NCBI GenBank assembly: GCA_965203575.1
Contig: OZ241894.1
Span: 1,860,001-1,924,000 of the forward strand
Length of the DNA stretch: 64,000 nucleotides
Reading direction: 5' to 3'
Origin: Aldehydirespirator sp965203575
GTDB taxonomy: Bacteria; Actinomycetota; Acidimicrobiia; Acidimicrobiales; Aldehydirespiratoraceae
Part shown: positions 1-8,782 of the stretch, one piece after another
How the letters are laid out: every line of letters begins with the position of its first letter
How positions within the stretch are numbered: the first letter of the stretch is position 1
The notes under the pieces: model-generated
What the model was told of the DNA's origin: nothing
The model's database searches: none
What the model saw: the letters and a program-made list of their open reading frames with translations, nothing else
Position numbers and translations under genes: made by a program

Positions 1-1
1 T

Positions 2-1192
2 CATCTGTGCCGCTGCACCGGCTGGCAGCCCATTCTCGACGCGTGGCAGGCCTATCCCACCGTGGTGGCCGAGCCTGCCGGTGCAGACCTGGACCACCGG
101 GTCGACGCCGACTTGAGGGCCAGCATCGAAGGCCGCTCACCGCAGTCCACCGGCCCCCAGGTGTCCCTTGGTGGAGGCGGATTCGCCGACGACACGGCAC
201 CGGCCGGTGCTCTGGTGGCGGTGCGGGCCGGCGAGGGCTGCGAATCCGCCGACGAGCACGGCTGGGTGGTGGCCGAGACCCCGGTCGAGGCTCGGCGACT
301 GGCGGGCCGAGTGCCTGGCCGGCGCACCACGGCCAGCTGGGAACCGCCGTTGGCCGTGCCGCCCGGTGACTGGGCCGTCACCCTGCGCACCAGTTGGACC
401 GATCCCGGATATCTCGAGACCGACGCGGCCTGGTGCGAGCCGGGTGGCGAGCCGGCCTCGCCGCTCGGCAACGGCGGCGCGTTCGGCGGGAAGATCCACT
501 CGCCGGTGGCCCATGCCGCCCGCCTTCTCGCCGACCGTCATGGTCGCCCGGTGCGGGTGCTGTGGTCCCGCCCCGACGCGGCCGAACTCGGTCCCAAGCG
601 GCCGCCCATCGCTGCCGGCGTTCGCTCCGACGGCACCGGCGAGGTGGTGGTGGCCCGAACCCCGGGCATCGTCGAGGCGATCAGGTCGTATGCGCCGGGT
701 CTGGTAGTCACCGAGGTCGACCTGCCCGGCCCGCCCACGTCTTCGCGGGTGCGAGCCGCGGGCTGGGCCGAGGCCGCGGTGCTGCTGGCCGCAGCCCGGG
801 GCGAGTCCGGTTGGATCGCAGCTCCAGATGGGGGATCGGCTGCCGCGGCGATCGAGTCCGACGGAACGATCAGCGTGCGGGTACGGGCGGGCCGAACCCT
901 CGATGAGACCGTGCTGCGCTCCTACTGCGCCGGTGCAGCCCACATGGCCTATTCGTGGGTGACCAGCGAGTGCCTCGGCGTGGATCCCGAAGGCACCGTC
1001 CACGACCTGACCGTGCGCTCCTTCGGGATAGTCAGCGCGGCCAACATGCCGGCGGTGAGGATCGAGGTGCTCGACGACGGCTCGGAGCCCGTCAACGGCA
1101 GCGACGCCGTGTTCGCCGCGGTGGCCGCCGCGGTGTGGATCAGCCGGGGACTGCCGCCTACCTGGCCGACCGGATCTTCGACTGGAGCTTAG
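2..1192 (+). CDS. Compact xanthine dehydrogenase-like molybdo-oxidoreductase with [2Fe-2S] end (5' partial)
   Basis: The frame is open from the window edge, so the N-terminus is missing. The first visible residues, HLCRCTGWQPI, match the second cysteine pair of the [2Fe-2S] domain of xanthine dehydrogenase/CO dehydrogenase small subunits. About 400 residues follow. They contain GGAFGGK near residue 160, the loop that contacts molybdopterin in the large subunit, and a C-terminal stretch resembling the end of that subunit. The usual large subunit has 700-800 residues, so this is a strongly shortened molybdenum-binding part fused behind the iron-sulphur domain. The usual active-site GxGE motif near the C-terminus is not evident (PVNGSDAVF lies there). 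Family membership is fairly safe; activity is uncertain. The first ATG/GTG inside the window (GTG at 62) is not the true start. Confidence 0.7.
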   Translation, partial: HLCRCTGWQPILDAWQAYPTVVAEPAGADLDHRVDADLRASIEGRSPQSTGPQVSLGGGGFADDTAPAGALVAVRAGEGCESADEHGWVVAETPVEARRLAGRVPGRRTTASWEPPLAVPPGDWAVTLRTSWTDPGYLETDAAWCEPGGEPASPLGNGGAFGGKIHSPVAHAARLLADRHGRPVRVLWSRPDAAELGPKRPPIAAGVRSDGTGEVVVARTPGIVEAIRSYAPGLVVTEVDLPGPPTSSRVRAAGWAEAAVLLAAARGESGWIAAPDGGSAAAAIESDGTISVRVRAGRTLDETVLRSYCAGAAHMAYSWVTSECLGVDPEGTVHDLTVRSFGIVSAANMPAVRIEVLDDGSEPVNGSDAVFAAVAAAVWISRGLPPTWPTGSSTGA

Positions 1193-1412
1193 AGCGCAGG
1201 GACGGCGGCTCGGGCCGGTGCGGGTAGCCGGTCTCGGCTTCCTTGCGGGCCAGTTCCAGGTACTCGTTGGGACCGTCGTCGCCGCGGTTGGCTGCGTCCG
1301 AGTCGACCTTGAGGAGGCTGCCCAGCACCGCGGCCAGGATCCCGCTGCCCACCAGCACCGCCACCGGGAACAGCACCACCAGCACTATCACCATCACCAC
1401 CGCTCCGGCCAC
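1158..1412 (-). CDS. Small single-pass membrane protein, unknown function
   Basis: This 84-residue protein begins with one strong hydrophobic segment (about residues 2-33) followed by a charged tail rich in Arg, Lys and Glu. It reads convergently into the molybdo-oxidoreductase gene and overlaps its last 35 bases. The membrane segment and coding-like composition support a real gene, but I recognise no family. A membrane anchor or assembly helper would fit; nothing in the sequence proves it. Confidence 0.5.
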   Translation of the reverse strand: MAGAVVMVIVLVVLFPVAVLVGSGILAAVLGSLLKVDSDAANRGDDGPNEYLELARKEAETGYPHRPEPPSLRSKLQSKIRSAR

Positions 1413-1443
1413 GCCCCGAGCATAGGCGACAAGACAAGCCGTG

Positions 1444-2580
1444 CTAGCTGTCGGGGGGCGCGATCGTGTCGGCGATCAGGGCGTGGACGACGGCCGTGAG
1501 GGCCTCGTCCTCGGTGGCGCCCTCCTCGAGCGCACCGCGGTACACGGCGAGCTGGCGATCCGCCGAAGTGCCCCGCTCGCAGATCGTGCGGGTGTGCTCG
1601 ATCTCCACCACGCAGTCGAGGGCCTCGGCGTCGGGCATGACCAGCTCGATCAGTTCCTCCAGCAGTTCCGGGAAGGGCACCAGCACACCCCGGCCGAAGT
1701 CCATCAACTCGCCGCGGACCCCGTAGCGCTGGGCCCGCCACAGGTTCTCCGACAGCAGGAAGTTGGCGTAGCTGCGCCAGCGACGGTTCTCCAGCTTGAG
1801 CCGCCACAACATCCGCAGCAGGCAGACGTACATGGCGGCCACGGCGACCGTGTCCTCCATCCTGGTGGGCAGGTCGGTGACCCGCATCTCCAGGGTGGGG
1901 TAGCGCTCGGACGGGCGGATGTACCACCACACCATGGTGGAGTCCTCGATGATCCCGGCTCGCACCAGCACGTCGATGTGGCGCCTGAACTCGGACCAGG
2001 AGCCGAACTTCTCGGGGATCCCGGTGCGGGGCAGCGCCTCGCCCACCGCCATGCGGTAGCTCCTGAGGCCGGTGTCGCGCTTCTCCCAGAACGGGGACGA
2101 GGTCGAGAGGGCAAGCAGATGCGGCAGGAAGTACGAGACCTGGTCCATCAGGTCGATCCGCAGGTCGCGGTCCTCGATGCCGACATGGACGTGCATCCCG
2201 GAGATGACCAGCCTCCGGATCACGCCCTGCAGGTCCGCGGCGATGGCCTGGTAGCGCTCCGCCGCGGTGTACTGCTGCTGGAGCCACCTCGCGAACGGGT
2301 GGGACGAGGCGGCGATGGGCGCCATCCCGTACTCGGCGGCAGCCTCGGCCACCGCTTGGCGCAGCGCCCAGATGTCGGCCCGAAGCTCCTTCAGGTTTGA
2401 GCAGACGTCCGTGCCGATCTCTATCTGGGAGTCGAACAGCTCCCTGGCGACCAAGCCGTGGCGCACGTTGGACACGGTCTCCAGCACGCCGGGAGGCTGC
2501 TTGGTGATGAGGGCCCCGGTCTCGCGCTCCACGAGCAGGTACTCCTCCTCGACGCCCATCGTCCACGCCGGCTCGTCCAC
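1444..2580 (-). CDS. ybdK: Carboxylate-amine ligase, YbdK/glutamate-cysteine ligase 2 family
   Basis: The 378-residue protein opens with the family signature around residues 8-15 (MGVEEEYLL) and carries the GMHVHVG motif and an EMR metal/substrate segment typical of GCS2-type ligases. Family members form a gamma-glutamyl amide bond with ATP and Mg2+, and some make gamma-glutamylcysteine. In actinobacteria, which use mycothiol, the true substrate is often unknown. The length is normal for the family. The gene precedes an OsmC gene in the antisense direction of transcription order, and the two may share a thiol or oxidative-stress context, which is inference. Confidence 0.85.
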   Translation of the reverse strand: MDEPAWTMGVEEEYLLVERETGALITKQPPGVLETVSNVRHGLVARELFDSQIEIGTDVCSNLKELRADIWALRQAVAEAAAEYGMAPIAASSHPFARWLQQQYTAAERYQAIAADLQGVIRRLVISGMHVHVGIEDRDLRIDLMDQVSYFLPHLLALSTSSPFWEKRDTGLRSYRMAVGEALPRTGIPEKFGSWSEFRRHIDVLVRAGIIEDSTMVWWYIRPSERYPTLEMRVTDLPTRMEDTVAVAAMYVCLLRMLWRLKLENRRWRSYANFLLSENLWRAQRYGVRGELMDFGRGVLVPFPELLEELIELVMPDAEALDCVVEIEHTRTICERGTSADRQLAVYRGALEEGATEDEALTAVVHALIADTIAPPDS

Positions 2581-2628
2581 TTGCTTCGCTCCCTTCCGAC
2601 AGTCGTCGCGAGAGACTAGTCGTGCTCC

Positions 2629-3072
2629 CTAGCCGGCGAAGACGGCTTCGGTGGTGAAGGTGATGCCCCGCTCGAGGGTCTTGTGCACCGGGCAGCGGCG
2701 GGCGATGTCGGCCAGGCGAGAGCGCTGGTCCTCGTCGAAGTCGCCCTCGATGAAGATCTGGCTGCGGACCCGGTCGATGTAGCCCGACGCCTCCGACTCG
2801 CAGTCGTCGCAGTCGTTGGCGTGGACCCGGTCGTGGGTGTAGCTGGCCGAGACCGAGTGCAGGTCCCACCCCTTGCGCCGGCAGTACATCGACACCGTGA
2901 TGCAGGTGCAGGCGGCCACCGACGACAGCAGCAACTCGTAGGGATTGGGCCCGGTGTCGGCCCCGCCGACCTCGGTGGGCTCGTCGGCGCGCCACAGGTG
3001 CGAACCGGATCTCAATTCCACCGAGAACTCGGCGCCGGGCTCGATCTTGACATCCGCAGTGATGGTGGTCAT
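2629..3072 (-). CDS. OsmC/Ohr-family peroxiredoxin-like protein
   Basis: This 147-residue protein has the OsmC fold pattern, including a GPNPYELLLSSVAACT segment with the first reactive cysteine and an RRCPVHKTL segment with the second. In this family the two cysteines reduce organic hydroperoxides. Two extra cysteines (DCDDCE) sit in the middle, which is unusual and could bind metal or form another disulphide. It lies upstream of the YbdK-type ligase on the same strand (48 bp gap) and is divergent from an enoyl-CoA hydratase gene 32 bp away. Confidence 0.85.
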   Translation of the reverse strand: MTTITADVKIEPGAEFSVELRSGSHLWRADEPTEVGGADTGPNPYELLLSSVAACTCITVSMYCRRKGWDLHSVSASYTHDRVHANDCDDCESEASGYIDRVRSQIFIEGDFDEDQRSRLADIARRCPVHKTLERGITFTTEAVFAG

Positions 3073-3091
3073 GGCGCAAGCGTACGGCTGC

Positions 3092-3097
3092 GATACT
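3092..3097 (+). promoter_or_regulatory. Putative -10 box of a leaderless transcript
   Basis: GATACT lies 7 nt before the ATG of the enoyl-CoA hydratase, and no Shine-Dalgarno sequence is present. That spacing is what a leaderless actinobacterial mRNA needs. The same arrangement recurs at 27005, 50038 and 60000. Confidence 0.45.
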
Positions 3098-3104
3098 GCA
3101 AGCC

Positions 3105-3878
3105 ATGGAGGCGGCCACCTACGAACGCGAAGGCCACGTCGCCACCATCACCTACAACCGTCCCGAGGCTCTCAACGCGGTCAACGGGGCCATGCGCCGG
3201 GCCCTGGACGAGGCGTGGGTGACCTTCCGTGAGGACGCCGAGGCCTGGGTGGCCATCGTCACCGGGGCGGGCCGGGCCTTCTGCGCGGGCGCCGACCTCA
3301 AGGACTCCGACGGCTCGACGGGGGAGTGGCCGGGGTCGTTCTGGGAATGGCCCACCATCACCACCTTCGAGTCGGGCATGGAGATCTGGAAGCCCACCAT
3401 CGCCGCGGTCAACGGTCCCTGCATCGGCTACGGGCTGACCGCGGTGCTGGCCTGCGACTTCGTTCTGGCCAGCGACCGGGCCACCTTCGCCTACCCCGAG
3501 GTCCGCATCGGCGTGCCCACCATCGTGGGGGCGTTGCGCCTGCCCGGCCGGGTGGCTTGGCCCGACGCCCTGGAGCTGCTGCTGACCGGCGAGACCATCG
3601 ACGCGGCCAGGGCCAAGGAGATGGGCCTGGCGTGGAAGGTCATACCCCACGACGATCTCATGGCCGAGGCCCGTGGCCTCGCCGATCGGCTGTGCGCCGG
3701 CGCGCCCCTGGCTGTGCGGGCCACCAACGAGATGGCTCGCCGGGGCCGCACCCTTGGATGGACCGAGGCGGTGCGCATGGGCGAGACCATGCGCCGGGTG
3801 GCGTCCAACACCGCCGACGCGGCCGAGGGGATAGCGGCCTGGCAGGAGGGCCGCCCCCCGAACTGGCAGGCCCGCTAG
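3105..3878 (+). CDS. Enoyl-CoA hydratase/isomerase (crotonase) family protein
   Basis: The 257-residue protein has the crotonase layout. The oxyanion-hole segment AFCAGADLKD lies near residue 60, and the second oxyanion segment PCIGYGLTA near residue 105. Members hydrate or isomerise acyl-CoA thioesters in beta-oxidation or aromatic breakdown. The substrate cannot be read from the sequence. The start is the ATG right behind a -10-like GATACT, which suggests a leaderless mRNA. It ends facing the polyamine operon, with a hairpin between them. Confidence 0.87.
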   Translation: MEAATYEREGHVATITYNRPEALNAVNGAMRRALDEAWVTFREDAEAWVAIVTGAGRAFCAGADLKDSDGSTGEWPGSFWEWPTITTFESGMEIWKPTIAAVNGPCIGYGLTAVLACDFVLASDRATFAYPEVRIGVPTIVGALRLPGRVAWPDALELLLTGETIDAARAKEMGLAWKVIPHDDLMAEARGLADRLCAGAPLAVRATNEMARRGRTLGWTEAVRMGETMRRVASNTADAAEGIAAWQEGRPPNWQAR

Positions 3879-3882
3879 CGCG

Positions 3883-3920
3883 CCGGACGGGACACCCCCG
3901 TGAGGGGATGCCCCGCCCGG
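3883..3920. terminator. Bidirectional GC hairpin between convergent genes
   Basis: An imperfect hairpin with an inner CCCC/GGGG stem and flanking CCGG..CGGG/CCCG..CCGG arms fills the gap between the enoyl-CoA hydratase and potD, which converge here. It has no clear U-tract. Confidence 0.45.
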
Positions 3921-3934
3921 ATCGAGCTTGAGGG

Positions 3935-5173
3935 CTAGCTCTTGGCTTGGGTGTGCATGTCCTGGATCAGCAGGGCCAGGTCTCCCGTATGCGGGATGAA
4001 CTCGAGCCGGGCGTCAACCTCCGGCGGCGGGTAGATGCCCGGGTCCTCCAGGATCTCGTCCAGGATGTATGGAGTGGACGCCGCATTGGGGCTGCCGTAG
4101 TAGGTCCAGTTGGTCAACTGGGCGCCGTTCTCGGCGTCGGTCAGGAAGTTGATCATGGCGTGCGCCGAGCACACGTTGTCGGCGTTGTGGGGTATGGCCA
4201 TGGTGTCGACCCAGCGGACGCCGCCCTCGGAGGGGATGGTGTAGACGTGGGTCTCGTAGGCGTCGGCCTCGGAGATCGACAGCGCGAACCCGCCGCTCCA
4301 GCCGTGGGCCACGTCGACCTCGCCGTTGACCAGGTCGTCGCCGAAGGTGACCGAGTCGTACTTGAGCAGCCGGTCGTGGGTGGCCCTCAGCAGGTCGCCG
4401 GCCTCGCGCACGGCGTCCTCGTTCTGGTTGTTGATCACGTCCTGGATGCTGTAGCCGAGGTACTTGAGCGCGGCCGCCACCGTCTCGGGGGCGTCGTCGA
4501 GCAGTGAGATGCTGCCCGGCACCAGCGCGGCGGTGTCAGGATCGAAGAGCACCGCCCATGTGGATTCTCCGCCCAGCAGGTCGAGCACCTCGTAGGTCAG
4601 GCCGATGCCGGTGGTGCCCCACTGGTAGGCCACGTGGTACTTGTGCTCGGGGTCGAAGGGCGGGTTGGCGAACTCGGAGGAGATGTTGGCGGCGTTGGGT
4701 ATGGCGTCGTAGTTCAGCTCCAGCAGCAGCCCCTCGCGGCGCATCGTGTCGACCATGTAGTCCGACGGCACCACCAGGTCGAAGATGGCCGCGCCGGACT
4801 CGACCTTGGTGAGCATCTCCTCGTTGGATTCGTAGGTCGTGTACTCGACGTTGATGCCGGTCTCGGCCTCGAACGCGGCGAGCAGCTCGTCGTCGATGTA
4901 CTCGGCCCAGTTGTAGAAGGCCAGGTCGCCGTCGGTCTCACCGGGACCGCAGGCTGCCGCTCCAGTCAGTTCCTCCGCCGGGGCTGCGGTGGTGGCCGGC
5001 TCCTCGGCCGGGGCTGCGGTGGTGGCCGGTGCTTCGGCCTCGGCCGGGGCGTCCGGTTCATCGTCACCGCAGGCCGCGGCCAGCAAGCCGAAGACACCCA
5101 CAATCGCCGCGATCTTCACGAGGCGGCTTCTGTGGGGTCGCCATCGTGAGATAGCGCTTGTTGCTCTGGTCAT
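3935..5173 (-). CDS. potD: Spermidine/putrescine ABC transporter substrate-binding lipoprotein
   Basis: This 412-residue lipoprotein starts with a basic stretch and a hydrophobic segment ending in the lipobox LAAAC (Cys35). A low-complexity linker follows, with two copies of TTAAPAEEPA-like sequence (residues ~48-68). The mature domain begins near residue 80 with LAFYNWAEYID, the typical start of PotD/PotF proteins. It delivers polyamine or a similar cation to PotB/PotC. It is last in the potABCD order and sits 57 bp after potC. The start ATG follows a strong GGAGGGAGG ribosome site. Confidence 0.9.
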   Translation of the reverse strand: MTRATSAISRWRPHRSRLVKIAAIVGVFGLLAAACGDDEPDAPAEAEAPATTAAPAEEPATTAAPAEELTGAAACGPGETDGDLAFYNWAEYIDDELLAAFEAETGINVEYTTYESNEEMLTKVESGAAIFDLVVPSDYMVDTMRREGLLLELNYDAIPNAANISSEFANPPFDPEHKYHVAYQWGTTGIGLTYEVLDLLGGESTWAVLFDPDTAALVPGSISLLDDAPETVAAALKYLGYSIQDVINNQNEDAVREAGDLLRATHDRLLKYDSVTFGDDLVNGEVDVAHGWSGGFALSISEADAYETHVYTIPSEGGVRWVDTMAIPHNADNVCSAHAMINFLTDAENGAQLTNWTYYGSPNAASTPYILDEILEDPGIYPPPEVDARLEFIPHTGDLALLIQDMHTQAKS

Positions 5174-5230
5174 GGATTCCTCCCTCCAAGGCTCCTTGGC
5201 GAGCCAAGAACTACAAGATCCGACGGAGAA

Positions 5231-6085
5231 CTATAGGACCTGGGTCTGTTGCGATGCGCTGGCTCGGCGTCGCTGCAGCGCGAGCGAGCCCAGCACCAGC
5301 GCGATCGACGCGGTGAGCATGAGGGTGGAGATGGCGTTCAGCTCGGGGGTGACGCCCCGGCGGATGCTGCTGAACACGTACACGGGCAGGGTGGTCGAGC
5401 CCGGACCGGCTACGAAGGCGGAGATCACGACGTCGTCGAGCGACAGGGTCAGCGCCAGCAGCCCCCCGGCGGCCACGCCGGGCATGATCAGCGGCAGGGT
5501 GACCCTCCTGAACGTCTGCCATCCCGTCGCGTAGAGGTCGCGGGCGGCCTCCTCCAGCGTGCGGTCGAACTGGTCGAGCCTGGCCCGCACTACCACGCAC
5601 ACGAACGAGATGTTGAACGCGATGTGCGACAGGGCGACGGTCGAGATGCCGAGCGTGAGCCTCGGCCCGAAGGAGTCGATGAACTTGAACGCCTCCGCGA
5701 AGAACACCAGCAGCATCACCGCCATGGTGATGTCGGGGATCACGATGGGCAGGTACACGGTGCCGTCAAGCGCCCGCCGGCCCCGGAACCGGTAGCGGTC
5801 GAGGGCGAGGGCCACCGCGGTACCCAGCACCACCGAGACCACAGTGGACACCAGCGCCACGATGAGGGACACCCGTATGGCTGAGGTGATCACGTCGTTG
5901 CGCAGCGCCTCGCCGTACCACTGGAAGGAGAAGCCGCCCCAGATGTTCACCCGGGAGGACGCGTTGAACGAGAAGACCACCAGCACGACGATGGGCACGT
6001 ACAGGAAGGCGAAGACCACCCAGGCCCAACCGGCCAGACAGCGCCGGGTACGCCGCCCGAGACCGACTTCGACGACGCCGCTCAC
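5231..6085 (-). CDS. potC: Polyamine ABC transporter permease, PotC-type
   Basis: This 284-residue membrane protein has six predicted transmembrane segments and the cytoplasmic EAA loop (EAARDLYATGWQTFRRVTLP) that contacts the ATPase. It forms the channel with PotB. The GTG start overlaps the TGA stop of potB (GTGA), a sign of translational coupling. The final ~15 residues are polar and probably cytoplasmic. Confidence 0.9.
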   Translation of the reverse strand: MSGVVEVGLGRRTRRCLAGWAWVVFAFLYVPIVVLVVFSFNASSRVNIWGGFSFQWYGEALRNDVITSAIRVSLIVALVSTVVSVVLGTAVALALDRYRFRGRRALDGTVYLPIVIPDITMAVMLLVFFAEAFKFIDSFGPRLTLGISTVALSHIAFNISFVCVVVRARLDQFDRTLEEAARDLYATGWQTFRRVTLPLIMPGVAAGGLLALTLSLDDVVISAFVAGPGSTTLPVYVFSSIRRGVTPELNAISTLMLTASIALVLGSLALQRRRASASQQTQVL

Positions 6086-7050
6086 GACGCCGCCGCCATC
6101 CCAGGCTCGGCCTCGTCCGGGGCGGGCTCCCGCCTTCGAGCGCGGGGGCGGTCAGAGCCCTCCGCGCCGCTGCCCGATCTCTGATTCAGGGCGACGGCGA
6201 CCAGCATGGCAACGATCAGCAGCACGCTGAGCGCCGCTCCGAGCGGCCAGTTGCGGGCGTCGCGGAACTGCCGGGCGATGTACGAGCCGATCAGCAGGGT
6301 CTTGGCCCCGCCCAGGATGTCGGGGACCACGTAGGAGCCGAAGCTGGGAACGAACACCAGCACGCATCCGGCCACGATCCCCGACCTGGTGAGGGGCAGC
6401 GTCACTTTCCAGAACGCCTTCGAGCCGCTGGCGTACAGGTCCCGGGCCGCCTCGGTGAGGCTCCAGTCCATTCGCTCCAGCGCCACGTACAGGGGCAGCA
6501 CCATGAACGTGAGGAAGCTGTAGACCATCCCGATCGTCACTGCGGTGGGTGTGAACAGGATCCGGAACGCCCCCAAGCCCAAGCTCTCGCTGAGCGCGGA
6601 GGCGGGCCCGTTCGACCCCAGCAGGAAGCGGATGGCGAAGACCCTCACCAGCGCGTTGGTCCAGAACGGGATCATCACCAGCACCAGCAACACGGCCCGC
6701 ACGTGCCGCGGCCGGGTCGCGATGTAGTACGCGAAGGGATATCCCACCGCCACGCACAGCACAGTGGTGAGCGTGGCCAGCCACGCCGACCGCCCGATGA
6801 TGCCCAGGATGATGTCGTCGCCGATGGCCTGGTAGGAGTCGACGTTCCAGCCGCTCAGCGATGTCCGGCCGGTGGAGGTGCGGGTGGCGAAGGAGTAGAC
6901 CGAGATCAGGCCGAGCGGGACCACGAAGAAGATCAGGAGGTACAGGGCTCCGGGAGAGGCGAGGAGCATTCCCTGGCGTCGCCGGGCCTGGGCCGCGGCC
7001 GCTTCGCCTGAGGCTCGAGCGCCCGCTGAGGACCGGAGTCCGGACAGCAT
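6082..7050 (-). CDS. potB: Polyamine ABC transporter permease, PotB-type
   Basis: This 322-residue protein is the second channel subunit of the polyamine importer. It has an N-terminal cytoplasmic stretch, six membrane segments and the EAA loop EAARDLYASGSKAFWKVTLP. It starts 6 bp after potA and overlaps potC by 4 bp. The C-terminal ~35 residues are Arg/Glu/Pro-rich and extend beyond the usual family end. Confidence 0.9.
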   Translation of the reverse strand: MLSGLRSSAGARASGEAAAAQARRRQGMLLASPGALYLLIFFVVPLGLISVYSFATRTSTGRTSLSGWNVDSYQAIGDDIILGIIGRSAWLATLTTVLCVAVGYPFAYYIATRPRHVRAVLLVLVMIPFWTNALVRVFAIRFLLGSNGPASALSESLGLGAFRILFTPTAVTIGMVYSFLTFMVLPLYVALERMDWSLTEAARDLYASGSKAFWKVTLPLTRSGIVAGCVLVFVPSFGSYVVPDILGGAKTLLIGSYIARQFRDARNWPLGAALSVLLIVAMLVAVALNQRSGSGAEGSDRPRARRREPAPDEAEPGMAAAS

Positions 7051-7056
7051 CGGCGA

Positions 7057-8124
7057 TCACTCCGCGATGACCGCGGCCGCGCCGTGGTCCCAGCTGACAG
7101 TCACCTCGTCGCCGGGAGCGAAGGGCTCGCCGACCTCGCCCTCGCTGCGCACCTCGATCGACGCCGGACCGGCGGCCACCGCGTACACCACCGCGTGGCC
7201 GAGATACGTGACGTCTCGCACCTCGCCGTCGAGGCTGGCGCCGGCCTCGGCCGCGGTGCCCCGCGGTTGCACGCGGATTCGCTCGGGGCGAAGGCTGACC
7301 GCCACCTCGGAGCCGGCGGGCTCCGAGGTCTCCGCTTCGATGAGCACGCCGTTGGCGAGACGCACCGTGCCGGATGACTGCACCGAAGCCTCGATGAGGT
7401 TGGTCCGGCCGATGAAGTCGGCCACGAAGCGGCTGGACGGCCGTTCGTATATCTCCCGGGGGCTTCCGACCTGCAGCAGGCGGCCCTCCGACATCACCCC
7501 GATCCGCTCGCTCATGGCGAGGGCCTCCTCCTGGTCGTGGGTGACGAACACGAAGGTGATGCCCACTTCGCGCTGCAGGGCCTTGAGCTCCTGCTGCATC
7601 TCCTGGCGCAGCTTGAGGTCCAGCGCCCCCAGCGGCTCGTCCAGCAGAAGCACCTTGGGCTGGTTGACGAGGGCCCGGGCCAGCGCCACCCGCTGCTGCT
7701 GGCCGCCGGACAGCTGATCGGGCCTGCGCTCCTCCATTCCGGCCAGGCGCACCATCCCGATGGCCTCCGCCACGCGCTGGCTGAGCTCGGGCTCCTTCAC
7801 CCGCCGCATCCGCAGTCCGAACTCGATGTTCTGGCGGACCGTCATGTGGGGGAACAGGGCGTAGGCCTGGAACACGGTGTTGACCGGCCGGCGGTCCGGC
7901 GGCGCCATGCCGACTTCCTCGCCGAATATGCGCAGGCTGCCCTCAGTGGGCAGGTCGAGCCCCGCGATCATGCGCAGGGTGGTGGTCTTGCCGCAGCCCG
8001 AGGGGCCGAGCAGGGCGAAGAACTCCCCGTCGTCGATGGCAAGGTCCACGTTGTCGACCGCAACGACGTCGTCGAAGCGCTTGGTGACGCCTTCGATCTC
8101 CACGGCCGCTACCGGTTCAGTCAT
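7057..8124 (-). CDS. potA: Polyamine ABC transporter ATP-binding protein
   Basis: The ATPase subunit of the Pot importer has Walker A GPSGCGKTT, signature LSGGQQQR and Walker B VLLLDEPLGALD, followed by a C-terminal TOBE-like regulatory domain (LRPERIRV). I place the start at the ATG at 8124 (MTEPVAAVEI) because GGGAGGA precedes it at ideal distance. A longer reading to 8178 adds 18 residues without a ribosome site. It is first gene of the potABCD operon and diverges from the dinJ/yafQ pair. Confidence 0.9.
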   Translation of the reverse strand: MTEPVAAVEIEGVTKRFDDVVAVDNVDLAIDDGEFFALLGPSGCGKTTTLRMIAGLDLPTEGSLRIFGEEVGMAPPDRRPVNTVFQAYALFPHMTVRQNIEFGLRMRRVKEPELSQRVAEAIGMVRLAGMEERRPDQLSGGQQQRVALARALVNQPKVLLLDEPLGALDLKLRQEMQQELKALQREVGITFVFVTHDQEEALAMSERIGVMSEGRLLQVGSPREIYERPSSRFVADFIGRTNLIEASVQSSGTVRLANGVLIEAETSEPAGSEVAVSLRPERIRVQPRGTAAEAGASLDGEVRDVTYLGHAVVYAVAAGPASIEVRSEGEVGEPFAPGDEVTVSWDHGAAAVIAE

Positions 8125-8207
8125 GCGATCCTCCCGACGACGATTATTGCCGCGCCCGGCGGTTTCTGCCCACAACATTGAGGATCCGAGCTGTCCAGGC
8201 GAGGAAG

Positions 8208-8236
8208 TTGTAGCTCAATTGGGGAACAGATAGGGT
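8208..8236 (+). promoter_or_regulatory. Possible promoter of the dinJ/yafQ operon
   Basis: TTGTAG (8208-8213) and TAGGGT (8231-8236) are separated by 17 nt, upstream of the antitoxin ATG at 8255. Both boxes are only partial matches to consensus. Confidence 0.3.
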
Positions 8237-8254
8237 GTCGTCCGAGGTGTCACG

Positions 8255-8512
8255 ATGGCAAAGACAGAGACGATCCGAGCAAGGGTCGAGCCGGAGCTCA
8301 AGCAGCAAGCAGAGAATGTCCTTCGCGAGTTGGGGCTGTCGGCCACGGAGGCGATCACTCTCTTCTATCGGCAGGTGACGATGCATCGCGGACTGCCTTT
8401 CGAGGTCAAGATCCCCAACGCCGCTACGGCCGAAGCGCTGCTGCAGGCCGAGTCGGGCGAGGGCCTGATCGAGTACTCCGACCTCGACGATCTCCGGGCG
8501 CGGTTGTCGTGA
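8255..8512 (+). CDS. dinJ: DinJ/RelB-family antitoxin
   Basis: This 85-residue protein has the N-terminal ribbon-helix-helix part of RelB/DinJ antitoxins (ETIRARVEPELKQQAENVL, LGLSATEAITLFYRQV). An acidic C-terminal tail would wrap the toxin. It binds and neutralises the YafQ-like RNase encoded 3 bp downstream and normally represses its own promoter. The two genes form a complete type II module. Confidence 0.88.
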   Translation: MAKTETIRARVEPELKQQAENVLRELGLSATEAITLFYRQVTMHRGLPFEVKIPNAATAEALLQAESGEGLIEYSDLDDLRARLS

Positions 8513-8515
8513 GAC

Positions 8516-8782
8516 ATGCGCCTCCTGTCGACGACCCAGTTCACGAGGGACGTCAAGCGAGCGAAGCGGCGCGGCAAGGACCTTGACAAGCTCTGGGCCA
8601 TCGTCGACACGCTGCTGTTGGGCGAGGATCTCTCGTCCCGCCACAGGCCCCACCAGCTGTCGGGACGTTGGTCTTCGCATTGGGAGTGCCACATCGAGCC
8701 GGATTGGCTGCTGGTCTGGTCGTACGGGGGCGAGACGTTGATCCTTGTGTGCACCGGAACGCACGCCGACCTGTTCGGCTGA
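8516..8782 (+). CDS. yafQ: YafQ-family mRNA interferase toxin
   Basis: This 88-residue toxin of the RelE/YafQ fold would cut mRNA in the ribosome. The catalytic residues known from E. coli YafQ are conserved: His46 (PHQLSG), His59 and Asp63 (CHIEPDW) and His83 near the end (GTHADLFG). The module therefore looks intact. The start ATG lies 3 bp after the antitoxin stop. Confidence 0.88.
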   Translation: MRLLSTTQFTRDVKRAKRRGKDLDKLWAIVDTLLLGEDLSSRHRPHQLSGRWSSHWECHIEPDWLLVWSYGGETLILVCTGTHADLFG

